Assembly (NCBI GenBank): GCA_036743055.1
Contig: DAINQE010000070.1
Coordinates: 1 to 10,127 of the forward strand
DNA from: Sabulitectum sp036743055
GTDB taxonomy: Bacteria > Fermentibacterota > Fermentibacteria > Fermentibacterales > JCC-6
Length of the DNA: 10,127 bases
Reading direction: 5' to 3'
The notes below the pieces were generated by a model. That model had not been told where the DNA came from and did not search any database. It worked only from the letters and a program-made list of their open reading frames with translations. The translations under genes were made by a program, and so were the position numbers. Shown piece by piece: positions 1 through 6,345 of the stretch. The stretch's first letter is position 1, and the number at the start of each line of letters is the position of its first letter.

Positions 1-1698
1 GACGTTGCTGGAGCCATGGACTGGGATACGGAGCCCGGTCAGCTGAAGCTGATAGTGGACAGAAGCGAGAACAACATAACTTCTGCAAATGGTCCTACAT
101 ATGTGATAGCCGTAGACATGGACCAGGACGGGGATATGGACGCCGCCGGGTGTTCCTACGAAGGCGATGAGGTTTTCTGGGTGGAGAACACCAACGGCCA
201 GGGCACCGCCTGGACGAAGCGCGTGGTGGGAAGCATCACCGAGCCCAGATTCATAACGGTTGCCGATTTCGACAACAACGGATACAGGGACATAGTGGCT
301 TCCAGCGGCTCGGAGGACCGTATAGTACTCTTCAGGTACGGCCCCGGTGGGTGGAGCACCAGCACCACAATTGCAACCAATTTCGATGCCCGGCAGATAA
401 GGACTGATGACATCGACGGCGACGGCTTCTTCGATGTTGTTGGAGTATCCAGCTACTCAGGCGATGTCTGCTGGTGGAAGAACGACGGAACCAGCACATC
501 CTGGAACATCAACTACATCGACGGAGCCCTGGTAGGCGCCTACACCTGCGACGTGGGTGACTTCAACGGCGACGGCCACCCTGACATAGCCGCTGCAAGC
601 AACTCGGCCAACGACATCTGCGCCTACATATCCCAGTCTCCCTATGGTTACTCCTGGAGCAAGTACACCCTCGAGACTAACTACAACGATCCCGTGTCCA
701 TCGCCGTTGCTGATATGAACAACGACGGAGGACACGATTTCGTCGTGGCCTCCTCCGCGGGAACAGGCAACCTCACCTGGTACGATTTCCTGGATACCCA
801 GAGTTCATGGGTAGAGCATAGCATGGGCGGTGCTCAAGCACTGGGCATCTACGACATCGCTGCCCGGGACATGGACGGCGACGGCCACGATGACGTGATG
901 GCCGCCGCCTACAACGAGGATAAGCTGGTCTGGTTCAAGAACGGGGAATACCTCGGTCTGGCATGGAACACATATCCAGTATCGACATACTTCGCCGGAG
1001 CAGTGGGTGTTTCCGTGGGCGACATGGACGACGACACGGTACCCGACGTTCTGGGATGCGCTTTCATCGGGGACAAGATAAGCTGGTGGCGGATAAGCGG
1101 GTTCACTTCCCCGAGCCTTCTCACCAGTTCAATCCTCAGCATCGAGCCCCCGGATCCTAACGCCGTGGAGTGGGACTACATACACTGGTCACAGACCACT
1201 CCCGCCGGAACCAGTGTAATGTTCAGGCTGAAGACATCTTATAACTCGGGCAGCATGGGTTCATGGAGCGCATGGATCACACAGCCCGGGGACCTGGCTT
1301 CGGTTGTTTCCCAGGGCGGAAGCTACCTGCAGTATCAGGTTCGTCTTGCCACTTCCAACCCCAATACGACACCTTCCCTGAAGGACGTTACCGTTCTCTG
1401 GGATCCGGTGAGCATCGAGGAGTCAGGCTCCGCTGCGATCCATGGAAGAAGGATCTGGCTGCCTTCGGGGAACCCGGTCTCAGGAGCGTTCTCCGTTTCC
1501 TTCAGGGTGGAGAGCCCCGGCAGGGTAAGCGTTGGCGTATATGATTCAGCCGGCAGGACGGTTTCCGTCGTCTGCGATGAGGAGAGGGCTGCGGGTGAGT
1601 ACTCCGCAATAATCTCCGATCTTCCCGCGGGCATCTACTCCGTGGTGATGCAGAGCGATGAGGGTATGGCGGCCCAGCGGGTCACCGTTACTCCCTGA
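1..1698 (+). CDS. Secreted FG-GAP/VCBS-repeat beta-propeller protein with C-terminal sorting-type domain (5' partial)
   Basis: The reading frame is open from base 1 (Asp-Val-Ala-Gly-Ala before the first ATG at 16), so the gene starts upstream and its signal peptide is not visible. Seven complete FG-GAP/VCBS repeats follow, each with a calcium-loop motif of the DxDxDGxxD type, at residues about 34, 84, 132, 182, 233, 285 and 336 (counted from the ATG at 16). The tail of one more repeat lies at the window edge. Such repeats fold as a beta-propeller. Residues about 385-462 look like a beta-sandwich of the kind often found in large exported proteins. The last 80 residues (GNPVSGAFSVSFRV, then VYDSAGR, then LPAGIYSV) match the FlgD-Ig/type IX secretion C-terminal pattern, with the usual ending in the sequence VTVTP. 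It is probably exported and surface-attached or released. Ligand or substrate is unknown. Confidence 0.85.
   Translation, partial: DVAGAMDWDTEPGQLKLIVDRSENNITSANGPTYVIAVDMDQDGDMDAAGCSYEGDEVFWVENTNGQGTAWTKRVVGSITEPRFITVADFDNNGYRDIVASSGSEDRIVLFRYGPGGWSTSTTIATNFDARQIRTDDIDGDGFFDVVGVSSYSGDVCWWKNDGTSTSWNINYIDGALVGAYTCDVGDFNGDGHPDIAAASNSANDICAYISQSPYGYSWSKYTLETNYNDPVSIAVADMNNDGGHDFVVASSAGTGNLTWYDFLDTQSSWVEHSMGGAQALGIYDIAARDMDGDGHDDVMAAAYNEDKLVWFKNGEYLGLAWNTYPVSTYFAGAVGVSVGDMDDDTVPDVLGCAFIGDKISWWRISGFTSPSLLTSSILSIEPPDPNAVEWDYIHWSQTTPAGTSVMFRLKTSYNSGSMGSWSAWITQPGDLASVVSQGGSYLQYQVRLATSNPNTTPSLKDVTVLWDPVSIEESGSAAIHGRRIWLPSGNPVSGAFSVSFRVESPGRVSVGVYDSAGRTVSVVCDEERAAGEYSAIISDLPAGIYSVVMQSDEGMAAQRVTVTP
115..1098 (+). 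repeat. Tandem FG-GAP/VCBS protein repeats, about 50 residues each
   Basis: Seven degenerate coding repeats have a period of 48-52 residues. Each runs D-[MFI]-[DN]-x-[DN]-G-x-x-D, then a small-residue strand, then an aromatic/Trp strand such as VFWVEN, VCWWKN, LVWFKN or ISWWR. Repeat 5 (DMNNDGGHD) and repeat 7 (DMDDDTVPD) deviate most, and repeat 7 lacks the loop glycine. The repeat is visible at protein level and is diverged in the DNA, so it is an old duplication rather than a recent one. Confidence 0.8.
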
Positions 1699-1714
1699 CA
1701 TCTACTGCTAGACT

Positions 1715-1749
1715 TGGAAGGGCTCCGGCGTTTTGCCGGAGCCCTTCCA
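1715..1749. terminator. Bidirectional intrinsic-type terminator hairpin between convergent genes
   Basis: A perfect 14-bp inverted repeat, GGAAGGGCTCCGGC at 1716-1729 and its complement at 1735-1748, encloses a 5-base loop (GTTTT). One further T-A pair forms at 1715/1749. It lies 17 bases after the propeller gene stop and 18 bases from the end of pyrI on the opposite strand, where one hairpin would serve both transcripts. On the plus side it is followed by a pyrimidine-rich TTCTTTCT, not a pure T run. Termination is therefore likely but not textbook. Confidence 0.8.
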
Positions 1750-1766
1750 GTTCTTTCTGATCGTTC

Positions 1767-2231
1767 CTACAACGGCGCGGTGAGGTTTTCCGGCCTGACC
1801 TGGGTAACCCTTTCGCAGTAGCTGCACCTGTAGGTCATATCGGCTTTGCTCTCCAGCGAGAAATGCCTTGAAGCACCAAGTTTATTGGTGGCGCAGTTGG
1901 GGTTAGGGCATTCCATCACTCCGTGGATCGTCCGGGGAATGGATATCTTCCTCTTCTCACTCACCCTGCCGTCCCTGATGATGTTTATGGTTGCTTCCGG
2001 CGCTATCAGGGCGATTGTGTCAGTTTCGCTCTCCAGGAGGATCCTGTTCTCGATCTTTACTATGTCCTTGCCGCAGGGGTGCTTCTTGGAGAGGAAACCA
2101 ACACCGATGGTGAATATTCCCTCGTTGCCTATTCCCAGTATCTCCACAACCTTCAGCGCCATTGGGGTGGGTATGTGGTCGATGACGGTTCCGTTCTCGA
2201 TGGCGTAGACCTTGTATGCCCTGTCCGTCAT
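1767..2231 (-). CDS. pyrI: Aspartate carbamoyltransferase regulatory subunit
   Basis: 154 residues, the same size as the E. coli regulatory chain (153). It binds nucleotide effectors and docks onto PyrB trimers through a zinc domain; in E. coli ATP activates and CTP/UTP inhibit. The N-terminal allosteric domain shows GTVIDHIPTP (D18, H19), VKIENRILL (K59) and the SEKRKISIP strand around K93-K95, matching known nucleotide-contact regions. The zinc site is complete: C108, C113 (CPNPNC) and C136, C139 (CSYC). The ATG overlaps the pyrB stop in ATGA (2228-2231), so translation is probably coupled. A GGGAGG site at 2238-2243 lies six bases upstream. The C-terminus ends shortly after the zinc domain, as expected. 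Confidence 0.96.
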   Translation of the reverse strand: MTDRAYKVYAIENGTVIDHIPTPMALKVVEILGIGNEGIFTIGVGFLSKKHPCGKDIVKIENRILLESETDTIALIAPEATINIIRDGRVSEKRKISIPRTIHGVMECPNPNCATNKLGASRHFSLESKADMTYRCSYCERVTQVRPENLTAPL

Positions 2232-3151
2232 TGGATGCCTCCCGTGACCAGACCCAGAAGGGCCTGTCTCGTTGGAACGCCGTTGTGTGCCTGCCTGAAG
2301 TAGATTGCATTCGGGGTTGAGTCAACTTCCTCGTGTATCTCGTCCACCCTGGGAAGGGGGTGCATGACCCGTACCTGCTCACCAAGGGCCTTTACTGTGC
2401 TTCTGTCTATCCTGTAGCTGTGGGCCACGTTCTTGTACTCCTGGGGATCCCCGAAGCGCTCCTTCTGTATCCTGGTCACATAGAGCACATCGAGCTTCAT
2501 TCCGGAGGCGTCCTCGGGTCTTTCAGCGGTCTGGAATGAGATGCCCTGTGCCGAGAGTTCCTCAAGCACCGACTGGGGCATCTTCAGGGAGGGAGGGGAG
2601 ATGAAGACCATTTCCGCGCCGAAAAGGGACATGGCATGGGTAAGCGAGTGAACGGTTCTCCCGTACTTCAGGTCGCCCATTATGCCTATTTTAAGCCCTT
2701 CGAGCGTGCCGAACTCCTCGTGTATGGTGAACAGGTCGAGGAATGTCTGAGTGGGGTGCTGGTTGGCCCCGTCACCGGCGTTGATCACGGGAACCGTGGC
2801 AACCTCCGTTGCAAGCCTTGCAGCTCCCTCCACGGGGTGCCTGATCACCATTGCGTCGCAGTAGCCTGTGACTGTTCTCACCGAGTCAGAGAAGGACTCA
2901 CCCTTCTTCTGGGAGGATGCTCCTGGATCGGCAAAACCAAATACACTGCCGCCGCTCTTGAGCACCGCCGATTCGAAGGAAAGCCTGGTTCTCGTTGAGG
3001 GTTCGAAGAACAGCGATGCTATTGTCTTTCCCCTCAGACAGCCTTCATGACCGCCCCGCTTCACTTCCCCGGCGGTGTTCACGATCTTCCACAGGTCTTC
3101 CGTGGTCATGTCCCTGAGGGAGATCATGTCTCTATTCCTGAATGAACTCAC
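2228..3151 (-). CDS. pyrB: Aspartate carbamoyltransferase catalytic subunit
   Basis: Catalyses carbamoyl phosphate + L-aspartate to N-carbamoyl-L-aspartate, the committed step of pyrimidine synthesis, in the cytosol. I chose the GTG at 3151 as start. It is preceded by GGAGG with a four-base spacer and gives 307 residues, like E. coli PyrB. The longer open frame up to 3241 only adds sequence overlapping the upstream gene. Family motifs are all present: carbamoyl-phosphate site STRTR at 52-56, KKGES at 82-86, MRHP-like VIRHP near 104, HPTQT at 132-136, GDLKYGRTVHSL at 159-170, TRIQKER at 226-232 and HPLPRVDEI at 264-272. With pyrI directly downstream, it should form the classical allosteric dodecamer. 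No pyrBI leader attenuator is visible, because an upstream gene ends only 11 bases before the start. Confidence 0.97.
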   Translation of the reverse strand: MSSFRNRDMISLRDMTTEDLWKIVNTAGEVKRGGHEGCLRGKTIASLFFEPSTRTRLSFESAVLKSGGSVFGFADPGASSQKKGESFSDSVRTVTGYCDAMVIRHPVEGAARLATEVATVPVINAGDGANQHPTQTFLDLFTIHEEFGTLEGLKIGIMGDLKYGRTVHSLTHAMSLFGAEMVFISPPSLKMPQSVLEELSAQGISFQTAERPEDASGMKLDVLYVTRIQKERFGDPQEYKNVAHSYRIDRSTVKALGEQVRVMHPLPRVDEIHEEVDSTPNAIYFRQAHNGVPTRQALLGLVTGGIQ

Positions 3152-3155
3152 TGTT

Positions 3156-3160
3156 CCTCC
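3156..3160 (-). promoter_or_regulatory. Ribosome binding site that fixes the pyrB GTG start
   Basis: GGAGG on the minus strand, four bases before the GTG at 3151-3149 and directly after the TGA of the upstream gene (3165-3163). It decides between this start and a longer in-frame extension, and suggests translational coupling with the upstream gene. Confidence 0.8.
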
Positions 3161-3162
3161 AA

Positions 3163-3885
3163 TCAGCCCCTGGATCCGTTGTTCGTGATCTGAAGCTCGC
3201 GGTAGTAGACTGCTTCCGCCGCCTCTTCCTCCGTTACGCATCCGAGAAGGGTCTCTATGAAATCATCGTCTCTGAGCATTCTGTTCAGTCTGGCAAGGGC
3301 ATGCACGTGCCTGTGAGGGTCCGGGAAGAGAAGGAGGAAGAAAAGGGAGGTAAGCCTTCCGGAAGGTTCACCGAAAGGAACCGGATGGGGGGGGATCATA
3401 AGCAGGAGGAGCTCATGCTCGACGTACAGTTTCCCTATGTCCAGGGGGTGGATCAGCGCGGCTCCGCATTTCAGCGCGGTTGAGAGCACTTCCTCCCTGC
3501 TCTGAAGCTGTTCCCTCAGTTCCTCCTCCCGGTAGACGGCCCCCAGTTCCACCGCCCTTGCAGACAGCGCCCGAAAAACGGATGATCTGGTGGATACCCT
3601 TTCCGGGAAGAATATCCTTCCACCCTGCAGCAGCCGGGTGATCCCGCAGGATGCCGGATCAAGCCCTCCCTGGTCAGCGGAGGAGTGGTCGGCCTTCATG
3701 AGTCTCTCGGTGGTGAGGGAACTGAAGTTCTCGGAGATCCAGTTCAGCACATCTTCCCTGGGGTACACCTGCTGACCCTGCCTCTGGACGGTTTTCAGCC
3801 TGCTGCCGTGGAGGGCCTTTCTGATCTCGGAAAGACCCTCCCCGAGAAATCTCGCGATCTCTGTTTCCGTTAGAAAACGGTTCAA
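3163..3885 (-). CDS. HTH (excisionase/MerR-like) plus PTS EIIA (PtsN-like) regulator
   Basis: Two domains are visible (residue numbers from the upstream TTG at 3927). Residues about 19-66 (LTETEIARFLGEG, then VYPREDVLNWI) have the pattern of an excisionase/MerR-type winged helix-turn-helix. Residues about 110-242 match the PTS EIIA fructose/nitrogen type: REEVLSTALKCGAALIHPL aligns with the PtsN segment carrying the phosphorylated His (here H160), and FPDPHRHVHALARLNRML with the second conserved His region. Both histidines are retained, so phosphorylation from HPr or EI-Ntr is plausible. No EIIB or EIIC domain is present, which argues for regulation rather than sugar transport. The start is uncertain. 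TTG at 3885 (240 residues) is preferred because a -10 box covers the TTG at 3927; both lack a strong ribosome site. The gene ends 11 bases before pyrB, so it probably leads the pyrBI operon. An eight-C run encodes I-P-P-H near residue 180. Confidence 0.75.
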   Translation of the reverse strand: MNRFLTETEIARFLGEGLSEIRKALHGSRLKTVQRQGQQVYPREDVLNWISENFSSLTTERLMKADHSSADQGGLDPASCGITRLLQGGRIFFPERVSTRSSVFRALSARAVELGAVYREEELREQLQSREEVLSTALKCGAALIHPLDIGKLYVEHELLLLMIPPHPVPFGEPSGRLTSLFFLLLFPDPHRHVHALARLNRMLRDDDFIETLLGCVTEEEAAEAVYYRELQITNNGSRG

Positions 3886-3920
3886 ATCTGCTGCTCTTTT
3901 CTTAGTGGTGGAGATGGACT

Positions 3921-3942
3921 CCGGCAATTATACTATTACCGG
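3921..3942. promoter_or_regulatory. Imperfect palindrome over the divergent promoters, candidate operator
   Basis: Arms CCGGCAAT (3921-3928) and ATTACCGG (3935-3942) are reverse complements at 7 of 8 positions and flank TATACT. The centre coincides with the -10 elements of both divergent transcripts, so a protein bound here would control both. The neighbouring HTH-EIIA protein is an obvious candidate binder, but that is inference from position only. Confidence 0.4.
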
Positions 3943-3955
3943 GGAATACCGAGAA
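3927..3955 (-). promoter_or_regulatory. Putative promoter of the EIIA-pyrB-pyrI operon
   Basis: A perfect TATAAT reads on the minus strand at 3932-3927, with a predicted start near 3920. The -35 candidate 17 bases upstream (TTCTCG at 3955-3950) is poor, matching three of six positions, so an activator may help. This placement supports the downstream TTG at 3885 as translation start. Confidence 0.45.
3929..3934 (+). promoter_or_regulatory. Putative -10 element for pepT
   Basis: TATACT (five of six to TATAAT) lies 30 bases before the pepT ATG and overlaps the opposite-strand TATAAT. No convincing -35 is seen at 16-18 bases upstream. The two promoters should compete for polymerase. Confidence 0.35.
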
Positions 3956-3964
3956 AGGACTGCC

Positions 3965-5182
3965 ATGAATCCAGTTGCTGCAAGGTTCGCGCGGTATGCC
4001 GCGATCGATACGGCTTCCTCCGCGGACAGCGGGGAATACCCTTCCACTCCCTGTCAGATGGATCTGCTCAGGCTGCTGGAGGGAGAACTTACTGAAATGG
4101 GAATGGATAAAGTTCATCTGTCCCGGGAAGGTGTTCTGTACGCCAGCCTGCCAGGAGGGAAGAAGGGTGTGACCATCGGTCTTATCGCCCACGTAGACAC
4201 CTCTCCCGAAGCTCCGGGCAGCGGGGTTCAGCCGGTGTTCCACCGGAACTGGGACGGAAGGCCGATAGAGCTTGCCGAAGGCCAGGTGATCCACCCTGCT
4301 GACTGCGAGGACATTGAGAGATACAAGGGGGGAACCATCATCACATCCGACGGAACCACCCTGCTTGGCGCCGACGACAAGGCCGGTGTAGCCATCATTA
4401 TGGAAGCCTGCAGATGGTTCCTGGAAAACCCTGAGGTTCCCAGGCCAGGGATAGCAGTGGCTTTCACCCCCGACGAAGAGGTGGGCAGGGGCGTTGACAA
4501 CTTCGACTTGGGAAGGTTCAATGCGGATCTCGCCTACACCGTGGACGGGGGCAAGGTAACGGAGATATCGTCGGAAACCTTTAACGCGTGGTCCGCAAAC
4601 TGGAGTATAACCGGCAAGGAGGTTCATCCCGGCAGTGCCAGGGGCATAATGGTCAACGCCGCGCGTATTGCCGGTGAACTGATTTCGCTCCTTCCCGGGG
4701 AGGAGATGCCGGAGAACAGCTCGGGGGTGCAGGGCTATGACTACCCCCTTTCGGTAAAGGGAAGCACAGGCTTCGCCCGGGTCAGCTGCATACTCAGGGA
4801 TTTCACCTCCGATGGCATGGAGCTCAGAAAGAAGAGGATGGAAGCGGTGAAGCTGTATCTGGAGAGCGCTTTCCCCGGTGCGGTGATCGACCTGGAGATG
4901 AAGGAGCAGTACAGGAATCCAGGCGAGATACTCAGAAAGGATCGCAGGCTCATCGATTTCGCCCTCGAGGGATTCAGGGGCTGCGGCCTTGATGTGTCGG
5001 AGGGCGCCATTCGAGGCGGCACCGACGGATCAAGGCTGAGTTTCATGGGGATTCCAACGGCCAATCTTCCCACAGGCGGAGAACTCTTTCATTCCCGGCG
5101 GGAATGGATCGCCGCCGAGGGAATGGAGATTGCCCTGGAAGGACTCAGGCGAACGCTGATCATCTGGGGAGAGAACCTGTAG
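3965..5182 (+). CDS. pepT: Peptidase T (tripeptide aminopeptidase)
   Basis: A cytosolic di-zinc M20B peptidase that removes the N-terminal residue from tripeptides. The ATG at 3965 is chosen because AAAGGA sits five bases upstream and the product (405 residues) matches PepT length and N-terminus (MNPVAARFARYAAIDT, then YPSTPCQ). The frame is open 60 bases further up to a GTG at 3905, but that extension covers the promoter. Metal and catalytic motifs are complete: HVDTSP (H76, D78), GADDKAG (D137), TPDEEVG (E171, E172), YTVDGG (D194), and the C-terminal TGGELFHSRREW supplying the last zinc His. RGGTDGSRLSFMG is the PepT signature before it. It is a single gene, divergent from the EIIA-pyr operon. 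Together with PepD downstream it points to use of imported oligopeptides. Confidence 0.96.
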   Translation: MNPVAARFARYAAIDTASSADSGEYPSTPCQMDLLRLLEGELTEMGMDKVHLSREGVLYASLPGGKKGVTIGLIAHVDTSPEAPGSGVQPVFHRNWDGRPIELAEGQVIHPADCEDIERYKGGTIITSDGTTLLGADDKAGVAIIMEACRWFLENPEVPRPGIAVAFTPDEEVGRGVDNFDLGRFNADLAYTVDGGKVTEISSETFNAWSANWSITGKEVHPGSARGIMVNAARIAGELISLLPGEEMPENSSGVQGYDYPLSVKGSTGFARVSCILRDFTSDGMELRKKRMEAVKLYLESAFPGAVIDLEMKEQYRNPGEILRKDRRLIDFALEGFRGCGLDVSEGAIRGGTDGSRLSFMGIPTANLPTGGELFHSRREWIAAEGMEIALEGLRRTLIIWGENL

Positions 5183-5193
5183 ATACCGGCCCC

Positions 5194-5222
5194 TTGCTTG
5201 TGGCAGTTTCTTTTCCTATTAT
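5194..5222 (+). promoter_or_regulatory. Sigma70-like promoter for the truncated exported-protein gene
   Basis: TTGCTT (5194-5199), a 17-base spacer and TATTAT (5217-5222). The predicted start is near 5229, 30 bases before the ATG at 5259. It lies only 11 bases after the pepT stop codon, so the next gene is probably transcribed separately from pepT. Confidence 0.55.
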
Positions 5223-5258
5223 GTCTTCGGACAGCCGTTAGTGGTCGAGAGGGGATTT

Positions 5259-5314
5259 ATGGGGAAACTCGCTGTACCGATAATGCTGCTGTTGACCGCC
5301 GCTGGGGCATCAGC
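5259..5314 (+). CDS. N-terminus of an exported protein, cut by the assembly gap (3' partial)
   Basis: An ATG at 5259 with AGAGGGG at 5248-5254 upstream begins MGKLAVPIMLLLTAAGASA. This is a charged N-region, a hydrophobic core and an Ala-rich cleavage region typical of a Sec signal peptide. Only 18 complete codons are seen before the run of N. Nothing can be said about the mature protein, its length or its function. An in-frame GTG at 5241 would add six residues and has a worse ribosome site. A promoter of good spacing lies just upstream, which supports this being a real gene. Confidence 0.6.
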
Positions 5315-5414
5315 NNNNNNNNNNNNNNNNNNNNNNNNNNNNNNNNNNNNNNNNNNNNNNNNNNNNNNNNNNNNNNNNNNNNNNNNNNNNNNNNNNNNNN
5401 NNNNNNNNNNNNNN
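5315..5414. other. Assembly gap (100 N)
   Basis: Exactly 100 unknown bases, the usual placeholder for a scaffold join of unknown length. Two convergent genes enter it and neither ends before it, so the real missing DNA is probably longer than 100 bases. Confidence 0.98.
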
Positions 5415-6238
5415 AATATCGATCCGTGGGGATCGATGTAGACAGTGCCATGGAGATATGGACACGGGTGAGGGGTATCTCCCCTGGAAACGTTCCTGGA
5501 AAGATGGAAGGTGATGCCCAGTTCTTCTGCCCTCTCCCTGGCTTTAAGTATCTCTGCACTGGCTTCCGGGGAGTCGGGATCCACGACCCTGTTCAGGGTT
5601 CCCAGTCCCGCGTAGGGCACCAGGGGAACCACTCCCACCGACCTTGCGCCGACTGAACGGGCCAGTTCGACGATCCCTGTGAGCTCGTGAAGATTATCCC
5701 GCTGCAGCGTAGTGCTGAACCCTAGCATGGGGAATCGCCTCTTTCCCCGCTGATCGACCAGTACTTTCAGCGACCGGATGATCCCGTCCAGGCTGGCTCC
5801 GTCCCTGATGGCTCCATGTGTTGCTTCAGATGCTCCGTCTATGGATATGAAAAGGCTGGTGGGTGGATACTTGAGTATGGTCCTGATGGTTTCCGGGGTG
5901 AGAAGGGTGCCGTTGGTTACCATCTCCCTGTATGGCACCCCGCTATGGTAGAGCGCTTTGAGATGTTCTGGAAAAGAAGGATTGACGAGGGGTTCCGCAC
6001 CGCAGGAAATGCCCACCGTCCTGGCCAGGGGAAACACCTCTTCCTCAATTCTTCGGAAGGTATCCCGATCCATGTGCCGCCAGTTCCTGGTTGCGTCGCC
6101 TTCGGAGAGCCTCATCGGACACATGGAGCATCTCAGATTGCAGTGATTCGTTGTGTCCATCCGAACCAGGAGCCTTCGTTTGGGATGAACCGGTCTGAAC
6201 CATGGGAATCCGTTCCTTCTTGCCAACAGACCCGGCAT
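5415..6238 (-). CDS. Radical SAM protein with probable SPASM/twitch C-terminus (3' partial at gap)
   Basis: The first 274 residues are visible. The radical SAM cluster motif is CNLRCSMC (C33, C37, C40), followed by the GGE-like SCGAEPL near 79-84, MVTNGTLLT near 106-114 and LFISIDGASEATH near 129-141. These fit the 4Fe-4S cluster and S-adenosylmethionine-binding half barrel. The last visible residues, CPYLHGTVYIDPHGSI, look like the entrance of a SPASM or twitch domain (C259), whose remaining cysteines would lie in the gap. The ATG at 6238 is preferred: AAAGGGGG stands five bases upstream and a well-spaced promoter just beyond. The frame continues upstream (ATG at 6301, GTG at 6322) without a good ribosome site. 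Relatives modify peptides, mature enzymes or act on small molecules. No substrate peptide or partner is recognisable here, so the reaction is unknown. Confidence 0.85.
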
Positions 6239-6260
6239 TCCTGCCCCCTTTCGACGGTGT

Positions 6261-6289
6261 ATGATAGCATACCTCAGCCTTCCTTGCAA
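6261..6289 (-). promoter_or_regulatory. Promoter of the radical SAM gene
   Basis: On the minus strand, TTGCAA (6289-6284), a 17-base spacer and TATCAT (6266-6261), matching sigma70 consensus at four and five of six positions. The predicted start near 6254 leaves a short leader of about 15 bases containing the AAAGGGGG ribosome site (6251-6244). This fixes the translation start at 6238. Confidence 0.5.
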
Positions 6290-6313
6290 TTCTCCGACCA
6301 TGTTGGTTATTGT
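6284..6313 (+). promoter_or_regulatory. Promoter of the amidotransferase-pepD operon, sharing its -35 with the opposite strand
   Basis: TTGCAA is self-complementary, so the same six bases (6284-6289) can act as -35 on the plus strand. There, 18 bases separate it from TATTGT (6308-6313, four of six). The predicted start is near 6320, 26 bases before the ATG at 6346. This is weaker than the minus-strand promoter. Confidence 0.4.
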
Positions 6314-6345
6314 TGTGAACACACATTCCAGCCGGGAGCGCCAGT

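Noticed and set aside
1846..2303. Plus-strand frames of about 120 residues opposite pyrI
   Set aside because: Antisense to a clearly conserved gene; no ribosome site or domain pattern.
3152..3241. 30-residue N-terminal extension of PyrB to an ATG at 3241
   Set aside because: It overlaps the EIIA coding region, is Gly/Arg-rich without family similarity, and the GTG at 3151 has a strong GGAGG site and gives the normal PyrB length.
3905..3964. 20-residue N-terminal extension of PepT
   Set aside because: It covers the promoter and palindrome, begins at a GTG without a good ribosome site, and PepT proteins begin at the equivalent of the ATG at 3965.
3902..4627. Long minus-strand frame of 241 residues opposite pepT
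   Set aside because: Fully antisense to the conserved PepT coding region; composition is that of a shadow frame and no domain is recognisable.
5198..5656. Plus-strand 152-residue frame across the gap
   Set aside because: Artificial joining through N; the right part is antisense to the radical SAM gene, and the start overlaps the promoter at 5194-5222.
6257..6272. Short inverted repeat GTATG-ATAG-CATAC as an operator or terminator
   Set aside because: Five-base arms with a four-base loop in a promoter region; too short to separate from chance. The bases are better explained by the TATCAT -10 box.
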